Part shown: positions 1 to 8,259 of the stretch, one piece after another
Layout: each line of letters starts with the position of its first letter
How positions within the stretch are numbered: position 1 is the first letter of the stretch
Origin: CAIZWU01 sp942492905
GTDB taxonomy: Bacteria > Verrucomicrobiota > Verrucomicrobiia > Verrucomicrobiales > V1-33
Assembly (NCBI GenBank): GCA_942492905.1
Contig: OW818657.1
Span: forward strand, 4,650,001 to 4,714,000
Length of the DNA: 64,000 bases
Reading direction: 5' to 3'
The notes under the pieces: model-generated
Seen by the model: the letters and a program-made list of their open reading frames with translations, nothing else
The model's database searches: none
What the model was told of the DNA's origin: nothing
Made by a program: the position numbers and the translations under genes

Positions 1-881
1 CCAAAGCGCTCGATTGGTGGAAAAAAGCGGCAGCGAAAGGCCACGGGCTGGCGGCTTCCACGGCGGCGATGGCCCTGCTCTCCGGCGAAGGCGTCGCGCC
101 GGATGCGGCAGAGGCGCGCCGGCTGGCGGAGCGGGCGGCGGAGTTGAACGACCCCTCAGGCCTCGTGGTGCTGGGTGAGATGCAGTTTCAGGCAGGGGAC
201 CTCGATGCCGCGAAAGCGAACTGGACGAAAGTCTCGAAACTCCTGCCCACCGGCCCGACCGGGCATCCTGCCCAACCTTCCGCCAGCGCCTCCGCCCAGC
301 AGGGGGCCGACCTTTTGCTGCTGATGGAATACCGGCAGCGCAAAAGCGAACCTGGCAAGTTTGCCTTCGTCCAGATGCCGCACATCCATCAGGGCTACAA
401 CAACTGCGGCTCCACCGCCTGCGCCACCTTCGCCCGCTTTCAGGGACACACGCTGGGCGGATGGGATTTCAAAAAGCTCTGCCCCTCGCCGCTTGGCACC
501 GGCACCGACTGGGGCCACCTCCTGGATACCTCGGAAAAAATCGGTCAGAAGTGGCAACTCATCACCTTCACGCCGGACGATGCGGGCTTTGACCAGGCCA
601 CCGCCATGCTGGAAAGGGAACTGGATGCCGGCCGGCCCGTGATCGTGGATTTCAAATACATCGGCCCGGAATACCCCGGCGGCAATGCCGGCCACACGCT
701 CAACGTTTGTGGTTACATCGCGGAGCAGGACCTCTACGTCCTCTGCAATCCCGCCGTCGCCACGCCCGGCCTCCAACTCATCACCGCCGCCGATCTCAAG
801 AATTTTTGGCGCTCCGACCACTACGGCGAACTCTCCAAAGGCGTCCTCTCCCGGCCTGCCTTCGTTATTAAAAATCAGTGA
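1..881 (+). CDS. Sel1-repeat protein with C39-like papain-fold domain (5' partial)
   Basis: The reading frame is already open at base 3, so the N-terminus lies outside the window. The visible N-terminal part has Sel1-type repeat features: the ALDWWKKAAAKG pattern, followed by a second unit with LLSGEGVAPDAAEARRLAERAA. The C-terminal half (about bases 370-860) resembles the peptidase C39-like fold, with a candidate catalytic Cys in NNCGSTACA, a candidate His in AGHTLNVCGY, and a following Asn in CNPA. Sel1 repeats are protein-protein scaffolds; C39-like domains are cysteine peptidases or peptidase-fold proteins. No cleavage target is evident, and whether the protein is secreted cannot be judged without the N-terminus. 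The next gene starts 34 bases downstream on the same strand. Confidence 0.7.
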   Translation, partial: KALDWWKKAAAKGHGLAASTAAMALLSGEGVAPDAAEARRLAERAAELNDPSGLVVLGEMQFQAGDLDAAKANWTKVSKLLPTGPTGHPAQPSASASAQQGADLLLLMEYRQRKSEPGKFAFVQMPHIHQGYNNCGSTACATFARFQGHTLGGWDFKKLCPSPLGTGTDWGHLLDTSEKIGQKWQLITFTPDDAGFDQATAMLERELDAGRPVIVDFKYIGPEYPGGNAGHTLNVCGYIAEQDLYVLCNPAVATPGLQLITAADLKNFWRSDHYGELSKGVLSRPAFVIKNQ

Positions 882-915
882 CATTTCTCTCACGAAAAAG
901 GCCGGACCGTCCAAC

Positions 916-3345
916 ATGCAGCTGATGAAAATCCCACTCCTCGCGCTCGTTCTCGCCGCCATCCCCGTCGCGCCCGTTCCGGCGATGGCTGCTGCCGGGG
1001 TCCGGCTCATAACAATACCAGACTTTACCAGAGGCGGCACCATTCCCGCAGGGGCAAAGCATGACTGGAACCTCGGCCCCACGGGGCTTCGGGGCTGGAT
1101 CTTTTGCGACCAGCTGGTGACTTCCGATGCCCGCCAGATTTCCATTACCAAGTTGGAAAAAGGCTCACCCGCGGATGGCATCTTCCTCGTCGGGGACGTC
1201 ATTCTCGGGGTCGGCGGCAAGCCGTTTTCCTACGACCCGCGCACCGAGTTCGGCAAAGCAATCACCAGCGCCGAATCCGGGACGGGCGGCGGAAAACTGA
1301 CCCTGACCCGCTGGCGGACTGGCCAATCGGAGGAGGTTGTAGTGAAACTGCCCGTGCTCGGCAGCTACAGCGCCACCGCACCCTTCGACTGCCCAAAATC
1401 GCAGCGTATTCTGGAGCAAGGTTGCAGGACACTCGCGCTCCGCATGGCTGACCCATCATACACGGATCGTCCCTACCAGGATCCTATCACGCGTTCCCTC
1501 AATGCGCTCGCGCTGCTGGCCGGCGGAGATGCCGGACATCTGCCGCTGGTCAAAAGGGAAGCCCAGTGGGCGGCGGACTTCTCCGCCGCCAGCATGCAGA
1601 CGTGGCGTTATGGCTACGTCATGATGCTCCTCTCCGAGTATGTGCTGGCCACCAACGACCAGTCGGTGATGCCCGGGCTCAGGCGGCTCGCGCTCGATGC
1701 CGCCAAGGGCCAGAGTGCGGTCGGCTCGTGGGGCCATGGCTTCGCGTTGCCGGGGGGACGACTCGGCGGCTACGGGATGATGAACTCTCCAGGGCTTCCC
1801 CTGACAATTTCACTGGTGATGGCCCGGGCGGCGGGCGTGCAGGACCCCGCGGTGGATGTTGCGATCGAACGCAGCGCAAAGCTGCTGCGCTTTTACATCG
1901 GCAAAGGCGCGATCCCCTATGGCGATCATCACCCGTGGATCGAAAGCCACGAGGACAATGGCAAGTGCGGGATGGCAGCGGTCCTCTTCAATCTGCTGGG
2001 TGAAGCGCAGGGCGCGGAGTTCTTTTCACGCATGAGCATCGCCTCCCACGGACCGGAGCGCGACTGCGGGCACACCGGCAACTTCTTCAACATGCTCTGG
2101 TCCATGCCGGGCGTTGCTCTGTCCGGCCCCCATGCCACGGGCGCTTGGATGCAGGAGTTTGGCGGCTGGTATTCCGACCTCGCGCGGCAGTGGGACGGCT
2201 CCTTCCTTCATCAGGGTCCGCCGGAAACCGGGAATGACAGCTATGAGGGCTGGGACTGCACGGGCGGCTACCTGCTGGCCTGCGCGATGCCGCTCAAAAA
2301 AATCTATCTGACCGGAAAGCGGAAAGGGGCAGTCCCGCTGCTTGACGCCGCCGCGGCGCATTCCCTCATTCTCGATGGGAACGGCTGGAGCAACAAGGAC
2401 CGCCACAGCGGCTATGACCGATTGAGCACAGACCAGCTCATGGAACGCCTGGGCAGTTGGTCTCCGGTGGTCCGCGAGCGCTCCGCATTGGCGCTGGCCC
2501 GCCGCAAGGATGCTCCCATTCCACCTCTGCTCCGGATGCTCGATGCTTCCAGCCTCGAATCCCAATATGGTGCCTGCCAGGCTCTGATTGCGCTTCACGG
2601 ACGGGGTGCCTCGGCGGTGTCAGCACTGCGCCAACTGCTGGGGGCAAAAGACCTGTGGTTGCGCATCAAAGCGGCGGAGGCCTTGGCCAGCATCGGCTCC
2701 CCAGCGATGCCGGCGGTGCCTGAACTCCTCGAACTGTTGGCTCGAAGCGATCCGGCGAACGATCCCCGCGGGATGCAGCAACGTTATCTTTCCTTCGCCC
2801 TTTTCGATGGCCATGGCGGGATGCTCAGCCGCTCGCTGGATGGCGTGGATCTGGATGCTCTTTACAAAGCGGTGAGGGCCGGACTCAGGAATCAGGATGG
2901 CCGCGCGCGGGGCAGCATTGGCTCCGTCTATCGGAATCTATCCCCGGAGAACATCAAACCCTTGTTGCCCGCCATTTATCAGGCGGTCATCGAGGCCGCC
3001 CCCAGCGGGGAAATGTTTGCCGACTCCATCCGTGTGGAGGGGCTCCAGCTATTGGCGAAACACGGAATTGAGGAAGGAATCAGCGCCTGCGTGAAATACA
3101 CGCGCGATCAGAATCCATGGGCCAGCCAGGAGCGGACCCCTGAATTGATGAAAATCCTGCTCAGCTACGGAACCCACGCAAAGCCGGCCATTCCGGAACT
3201 GACAAAGATCGCCCACTACTTTGAAAAAGACGAAAAGGACTTCCCTGCGGAACTGATGGCCATGAAGGCCAAGTGCGTCCGCGAGACCATCCGCAACATC
3301 GAAGCCTCGACGGACCGTCCGGAACTCATCCGCCTCAAACAATAG
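916..3345 (+). CDS. Secreted DUF6288-like protein with PDZ and HEAT-type repeats
   Basis: This 809-residue protein is read from the ATG at 916. A longer in-frame ORF exists, but the region before 916 overlaps the preceding gene and has no protein-like sequence, while 916 opens directly into a signal peptide (MQLMKIPLLALVLAAIPVAPVPAMA). A PDZ-like segment follows, with a substrate-groove pattern near ITKLEKGSPADGIFLVGDVI. A long alpha-helical middle region with conserved Trp, Gly and His resembles an alpha/alpha toroid. The C-terminal third carries HEAT-like helical repeats (WLRIKAAEALASIGSPAMPAVPELL). The arrangement matches the DUF6288 family of Planctomycetes and Verrucomicrobia, which has no established function. 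It is the first clearly exported product of a five-gene plus-strand series running to 12041. Confidence 0.75.
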   Translation: MQLMKIPLLALVLAAIPVAPVPAMAAAGVRLITIPDFTRGGTIPAGAKHDWNLGPTGLRGWIFCDQLVTSDARQISITKLEKGSPADGIFLVGDVILGVGGKPFSYDPRTEFGKAITSAESGTGGGKLTLTRWRTGQSEEVVVKLPVLGSYSATAPFDCPKSQRILEQGCRTLALRMADPSYTDRPYQDPITRSLNALALLAGGDAGHLPLVKREAQWAADFSAASMQTWRYGYVMMLLSEYVLATNDQSVMPGLRRLALDAAKGQSAVGSWGHGFALPGGRLGGYGMMNSPGLPLTISLVMARAAGVQDPAVDVAIERSAKLLRFYIGKGAIPYGDHHPWIESHEDNGKCGMAAVLFNLLGEAQGAEFFSRMSIASHGPERDCGHTGNFFNMLWSMPGVALSGPHATGAWMQEFGGWYSDLARQWDGSFLHQGPPETGNDSYEGWDCTGGYLLACAMPLKKIYLTGKRKGAVPLLDAAAAHSLILDGNGWSNKDRHSGYDRLSTDQLMERLGSWSPVVRERSALALARRKDAPIPPLLRMLDASSLESQYGACQALIALHGRGASAVSALRQLLGAKDLWLRIKAAEALASIGSPAMPAVPELLELLARSDPANDPRGMQQRYLSFALFDGHGGMLSRSLDGVDLDALYKAVRAGLRNQDGRARGSIGSVYRNLSPENIKPLLPAIYQAVIEAAPSGEMFADSIRVEGLQLLAKHGIEEGISACVKYTRDQNPWASQERTPELMKILLSYGTHAKPAIPELTKIAHYFEKDEKDFPAELMAMKAKCVRETIRNIEASTDRPELIRLKQ

Positions 3346-3471
3346 CATGAAACCCGACCTCCTGCCAGGTGTAGCCTGAGGCTCCGTGCTCCTCGCCGCG
3401 AGGCAGAACTTGAGCAAGCAGCAGCCCCAAAATAAAAATCCGGAATGACCAAACCAGGAGAGACTAAAAAC

Positions 3472-4851
3472 ATGGGCGGTATTCTTTATTCATTCAGGTT
3501 TATCTGGTTTTTGGCCCTCGCTGCTGCGGGGGTCCTGGAAGCCGGCGCGGAGCAGTTGATGCCCGCTCCTTCGCCGGCGGATAATCCGCTCAAGGGACTC
3601 GTGCCTTACTCAGGCATGGCCGGAGAGACTTTTCCCCACAGCATGGAGTTTGGATATCTGCGGCTGTCGGACCTGATGAAGAACGCGTCGGTTTTTGATT
3701 GGCAACCCATGGAGGCGCTGCTCGGCGGTATCGCCTCGCGGGGGAATCAGGCCATCTTCCGCGTGTGGGTGGAGTATCCGGGAAAGGAGTCCGGCCTGCC
3801 GGAGTTTCTCATCGATCAGGGGGTGAAAGTCACGCGTTGGAAGAACGACTCCGAAAAACCACCCGCCGATGCCTGCTACAGCCCTGACTATGCAGACGAG
3901 CGGCTGGTGCAGGCGCTGGAGAGCTTCATCCTCGCACTCGGCCAGCGCTACGATGGCGATCCGCGCATCGCCTACATTACCGCTGGGCTGCTCGGCTCCT
4001 GGGGCGAGTGGCACACCTGGCCGCGGGAGGATTTATTTGCCCCGGTAAAGACCCAGCAGCGCGTGCTCGCTGCCTATGAACGGGCACTGAAAAGCACCCC
4101 GGTACTGCTGCGCTATCCGGCGGGGGAGGCTCACCGCGGTTTTGCCGCGAATGCGGAGCTGCCCTTTGGCTATCATGATGATTCCTTCGCCTGGGGCACC
4201 CTCGACTCGGGCAAGGAGAGCGACCGTTGGTTCTATATGGCGACCCTGAAAGCCGCGGGAAACAGCGCTTTGAACAAATGGCGCACGCAACCCATCGGTG
4301 GCGAGGTGCGGCCTGAGATCTGGGGCCAGGTGCATGATGCCAAACCAGAGCACGCGCAGGCCCAGGACTTCGCGACCTGCGTGGAGCAAACGCATGTCAC
4401 CTGGCTCATGGAGAGCGGTCTATTTGAAAAGAGAGCGGCACCAGAGCGTTTTCGCCGCGCTACAGAGCAGGTCCGCCGCATGGGCTATGATTTCCATGTC
4501 CCCACTGCCACGATCACCCGCGAGGACCAGCGCGTGAAGATCAGCGTGAGCGTGATCAATCAAGGTGTGGCCCCCTTTTACCGGGACTGGGGCATCGAAC
4601 TCGCTACACTGGATGCGGAGGGCCAAACCGTGCAGCGCTGGCCGGTGGATTGGAAAATCACTGGCCTGCTGCCCGGCGATGCCCCGCGTGAATGGAGCGC
4701 CACCTTGACGATGCCAAAGCAGCCCACCGCAGAACTCACCCTCGCCCTCCGCGTCATCAATCCGTTGCCAAACGGCAAGCCGCTGCGCTTCGCCAATACC
4801 GGGCAGGACCGCCATGCTCCCGGTTGGCTGAGCCTGGGTCCGTTGCCGTAA
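3472..4851 (+). CDS. Exported DUF4832-family protein
   Basis: The 459-residue product starts at ATG 3472, supported by an AGGAG box at 3456-3460. An in-frame ATG 27 bases upstream has no such spacing. The N-terminus is a hydrophobic signal sequence (YSFRFIWFLALAAAGVLEAGA). The mature part begins with NPLKGLVPYSG and has the TIM-barrel-like pattern of DUF4874/DUF4832 proteins: FRVWVEYPGKESGLPEF, then GLLGSWGEWHTW around residue 185, then a C-terminal beta-sandwich with NQGVAPFYRDW. These families are generally treated as glycoside-hydrolase-like proteins of unproven activity. It lies between two other exported proteins on the same strand, consistent with extracellular polymer processing. Confidence 0.8.
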   Translation: MGGILYSFRFIWFLALAAAGVLEAGAEQLMPAPSPADNPLKGLVPYSGMAGETFPHSMEFGYLRLSDLMKNASVFDWQPMEALLGGIASRGNQAIFRVWVEYPGKESGLPEFLIDQGVKVTRWKNDSEKPPADACYSPDYADERLVQALESFILALGQRYDGDPRIAYITAGLLGSWGEWHTWPREDLFAPVKTQQRVLAAYERALKSTPVLLRYPAGEAHRGFAANAELPFGYHDDSFAWGTLDSGKESDRWFYMATLKAAGNSALNKWRTQPIGGEVRPEIWGQVHDAKPEHAQAQDFATCVEQTHVTWLMESGLFEKRAAPERFRRATEQVRRMGYDFHVPTATITREDQRVKISVSVINQGVAPFYRDWGIELATLDAEGQTVQRWPVDWKITGLLPGDAPREWSATLTMPKQPTAELTLALRVINPLPNGKPLRFANTGQDRHAPGWLSLGPLP

Positions 4852-4904
4852 CACAACGTAATCGACGATTACCACGTCAGGATTGCCATCATCACGAACC
4901 TCCC

Positions 4905-7900
4905 ATGAAACCCTTCCAGATCCTGTTCTTAGCGCTTTTTGCGTGCTGCTGCGGCCATCCCTTAACCGCTCAAGCCGCCCCGCCCCGTGATGCCCTGTCG
5001 CTTGATGCACCTGAGTGGCCACTGAACTTCCGGCTCCATCTCGAAGGCGCGGCACGCGTCCGGCTCAGCGATGATTTGACAGTCGCGCTTGATGCGAATG
5101 GCCCGCATGACATCGCGCTGGATGCGAATGGCCCGCATGACATCGCGCTGGAGCATCCGGCGGATGGCGCGCCCGTGCTGCGGGTGTGGTCGGGCGGGAA
5201 ACTGGTGCGTGGTCCGGAGGACGTTCCCACGCTGGCGGGAACCAGCGCGAAAGATTTCCCCGATGCCAAACTGGATCTCGGCAGTGACTTCACGGCGATG
5301 GTGTCTTTTGAGTCCGGCGGCGATGGCACGTTGTTCTCAATCTGCGCGCCAGCGGGCAAGTGGTCGGCGGGCGCGAAGGCGCTGTTCATCCGCGGCGGGC
5401 GGCTCGTGTACGACATCGGCTGGCTCGGCGCCCTCACGGGCGGGCCGAAGGTGCACGACGGCAAACCGCACACCGCCGTACTCAGCGTGCGCGAGGGCGC
5501 GGCGCGGCTGTGGCTCGATGGGAAAGTCATCGCGGAGAAAGCAGCATTCACGAAGCCGGATGCGAAAGGGCACGTCTTCAAAGTGGGACGCGCCGCGCCG
5601 GATTTCGCGGGCGATTTCACCAAGGGAACCATCCGCGCCGTGCGCGTGTGGCAGCGCGCGCTGCCTGATACGGAGGTCGTGCTGCCTTTCAAAAACGATG
5701 GCGCGGGGGCGAACACGCCGGACTTCGCGCACCAGCCCAAGGTGGGGGGCAAGCCCGTCATCGAGAGTGGCACCGGCTGGGTACAGGCTTTGGAGCGCAG
5801 CGACCATGCGGACATCGTGGGCGGCTGGAACGACCGGACGCTAGCGGAGGGCGCGGAGATTTACCAAACGCTGTGCGTCGTCTGCCACGGCACGAAGGAG
5901 CAGCCCGGCTCGCTGCCGACGGCGCTGCGTTTCACGGAAGGGCCGTTCAAAAACGGCGCAGACCCGTATTCGATGTTTGCCACGATGACGAAGGGCTTCG
6001 GCCAGATGGTACCGCAGCCGCAATACACGACAGCACAAAAATACGCGGTCATCCAATACATCCGGGAGACATTCCTGCGTCCGCACAACAGGTCGCAGCT
6101 CACCGAAATCACGCCTGCGTATTTGTCTTCCCTTCCGAAGGCGCTGGCGCGTGCCGAAGCGGAAAAGGCGGACACCTCGCTGCCGCCCTACCAGCGGATG
6201 GATTTCGGCCCGGCCCTGTTCTGGACGTATGAAATCGCACCCGGAAACATCGCGCAAAAGGGAATCGCGGTGCGACTCGACGATGGCCCCGGCGGCGTGA
6301 GCAAGGGACGCGCGTGGATGATTTACGACCACGACACGATGCGCGTGGCCACCGCCACGACAGGAGATTTTGTGGACTGGAAAGGCATTGCCTTCGATGG
6401 CAGTCACGGCACGCACACGGGGCTGACGGGCGAGCGGCATTTTATCAATCCCGTAGGCCCCGGCTGGGCGTCGCCGGAGGGAAAATGGGGCGATGATGCG
6501 CGCGTCATCGGCAAAGACGGCAAACGCTACGGCCCGCTGCCGCGAACGTGGGCGCGCTTTGAGGGGATGTATCTGCAAGGCCGCCACGCCGTCATCGCCG
6601 CGAACATCGGCGGCGTGCGTGTGCTGGAATCACCTGGCTGGATCGACTACGGTGCGACGCCCGTTTTCACGCGCTCGCTGAATGTCGCGGCCTCCCCGAA
6701 ACCGCTGCTGCTCCGCATCGCGCCGGATACGGTGAATGTTGCGCTCACCGGCGACGGCACTTTGAAAAATGACGCTGGTTTTTGGATCGCCTCGCTGCCC
6801 GGCGGCGCGAAGACGCGCCTCTTTATCTCGCGCGTGGATGCGCCATCGCTCGACGCGCTGGCGAAGAACAATACCACCGCGCTCGACCTCACGCCACTCA
6901 CCCTTGGGGGGCCGTCGCAGTGGACGCAGGAAGTCACGACGACCTCGGAGGCGGGGAGCAGTGACGGCGCGTTCATCGCGGATAATTTCCCGCTGCCCGT
7001 CGAAAATCCGTGGCAAAGCTGGCTGCGCCCTGGCGGCTTTGATTTCACGCCGGATGGAAAAGCGGCTATCATCGCGACATGGAATGGTGATGTGTGGCGC
7101 GTGGACGGCGTGATGGACAAAGAGCCCGCAAAGCTGACGTGGAAGCGCATCGCCACCGGACTCTTCCAGCCGCTCGGGGTGAAGTTCCGCGGCGACGACC
7201 TCTTCATCACCTGCCGCGACCAGCTCGTGCGCCTGCGCGACCTCAACGGCGACGGCGGGACGGACTTCATCGAGTGCTTCAACGACGACGCGCAAGTCAC
7301 CGAGCACTTCCACGAATTCGCGATGGGCTTGCAGACGGACGCTGCGGGCAATTTCTACTACGCCAAGTCCGGCCGCCATGCGCTCGACAGTGTTGTGCCA
7401 CACCACGGCACGCTGCTACGTGTGAGCGCCGACGGCTCGCGCACCGACATCCTGGCAACGGGTTTCCGCGCTGCGAATGGCGTGTGCGTGAATGACGACG
7501 GCACCTTTTTCGTCACCGACCAGGAAGGCTTCTGGACGCCGAAGAACCGCATCAACCGCGTCAAGCCCGGCGGCTTTTACGGCAACATGTTCGGCTATAC
7601 GAGCGTCACCGATTCCGCCGATTCCGCGATGGAACCGCCGATGGTCTGGGTGACCAACGACAAAGACCGCAGCCCCGCTGAACTTATCACCGTCCCCAAA
7701 AACGCATGGGGCACGCTCGGCGGCAGCCTGCTGAATCTCAGCTATGGCACAGGCCGCGCCTTCATCGTGCCGAACGAGGAGGTCGGCGGCGTGTGGCAGG
7801 GTGCGGTGTGCGAGTTGCCGATGCCCGCCTTCGCCACGGGCATCATGCGCGGACGCTTCGCCGCCGATGGGGCACTCTACACCTGCGGCATGTTTGCGTG

Positions 7901-8243
7901 GGCTGGAAATGCCACCGCGCCCGGCGGCTTTCACCGCATCCGACGCACGGAAAAACCCGCGCAAATGCCTGTGGCCGTCCACACCACAAAGGGCGCGCTC
8001 ACCGTGACCTTCAGCGATCCCATGGTGACCCCAGAGTGTTCGATGAAAGTCTGGTCGCTCAAACGAACAAAAAACTACGGCTCCCAGCACCACGACGAAC
8101 GTGAACTGTCCATCCGCGCGGTGAAAACCAGCGCCGACCAACGCACGTTGACCATTGAAATCCCCGACCTCGCACCGACTCATTGCTACGAGTTGAAAAT
8201 CGGCGACCGCGTGCTGCACGGCACTATTCACCAGCTCAAATGA
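4905..8243 (+). CDS. Exported LamG / c-type cytochrome / DUF6797 / beta-propeller protein
   Basis: The 1112-residue protein starts at ATG 4905, which opens into a signal peptide (MKPFQILFLALFACCCGHPLTAQA); the longer in-frame ORF overlaps the previous gene. Residues about 30-290 form a LamG/concanavalin-like domain. Residues 324-328 are the heme-binding motif CVVCH, with a likely axial Met in GFGQMVPQ. A DUF6797 segment follows (WTYEIAPGNIAQKGIAVRL onwards), then a propeller region with RDLNGDGGTDFIECF. Such architectures are typical of the PVC group's large periplasmic cytochromes, which are often linked to degradation of complex carbon sources. Their substrates are mostly unknown. The LamG part contains an exact 30-bp tandem duplication at 5091-5150. 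The stop lies 16 bases before the next gene. Confidence 0.85.
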   Translation: MKPFQILFLALFACCCGHPLTAQAAPPRDALSLDAPEWPLNFRLHLEGAARVRLSDDLTVALDANGPHDIALDANGPHDIALEHPADGAPVLRVWSGGKLVRGPEDVPTLAGTSAKDFPDAKLDLGSDFTAMVSFESGGDGTLFSICAPAGKWSAGAKALFIRGGRLVYDIGWLGALTGGPKVHDGKPHTAVLSVREGAARLWLDGKVIAEKAAFTKPDAKGHVFKVGRAAPDFAGDFTKGTIRAVRVWQRALPDTEVVLPFKNDGAGANTPDFAHQPKVGGKPVIESGTGWVQALERSDHADIVGGWNDRTLAEGAEIYQTLCVVCHGTKEQPGSLPTALRFTEGPFKNGADPYSMFATMTKGFGQMVPQPQYTTAQKYAVIQYIRETFLRPHNRSQLTEITPAYLSSLPKALARAEAEKADTSLPPYQRMDFGPALFWTYEIAPGNIAQKGIAVRLDDGPGGVSKGRAWMIYDHDTMRVATATTGDFVDWKGIAFDGSHGTHTGLTGERHFINPVGPGWASPEGKWGDDARVIGKDGKRYGPLPRTWARFEGMYLQGRHAVIAANIGGVRVLESPGWIDYGATPVFTRSLNVAASPKPLLLRIAPDTVNVALTGDGTLKNDAGFWIASLPGGAKTRLFISRVDAPSLDALAKNNTTALDLTPLTLGGPSQWTQEVTTTSEAGSSDGAFIADNFPLPVENPWQSWLRPGGFDFTPDGKAAIIATWNGDVWRVDGVMDKEPAKLTWKRIATGLFQPLGVKFRGDDLFITCRDQLVRLRDLNGDGGTDFIECFNDDAQVTEHFHEFAMGLQTDAAGNFYYAKSGRHALDSVVPHHGTLLRVSADGSRTDILATGFRAANGVCVNDDGTFFVTDQEGFWTPKNRINRVKPGGFYGNMFGYTSVTDSADSAMEPPMVWVTNDKDRSPAELITVPKNAWGTLGGSLLNLSYGTGRAFIVPNEEVGGVWQGAVCELPMPAFATGIMRGRFAADGALYTCGMFAWAGNATAPGGFHRIRRTEKPAQMPVAVHTTKGALTVTFSDPMVTPECSMKVWSLKRTKNYGSQHHDERELSIRAVKTSADQRTLTIEIPDLAPTHCYELKIGDRVLHGTIHQLK
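5091..5150 (+). repeat. Perfect 30-bp tandem duplication inside a coding region
   Basis: Two identical 30-base units, 5091-5120 and 5121-5150, lie head to tail. Each encodes DANGPHDIAL, so the reading frame is kept and ten residues are duplicated in the LamG-like domain. The lack of any synonymous difference between the copies suggests a recent slippage event. Confidence 0.97.
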
Positions 8244-8259
8244 GCCCCCTGCTTTTAAC

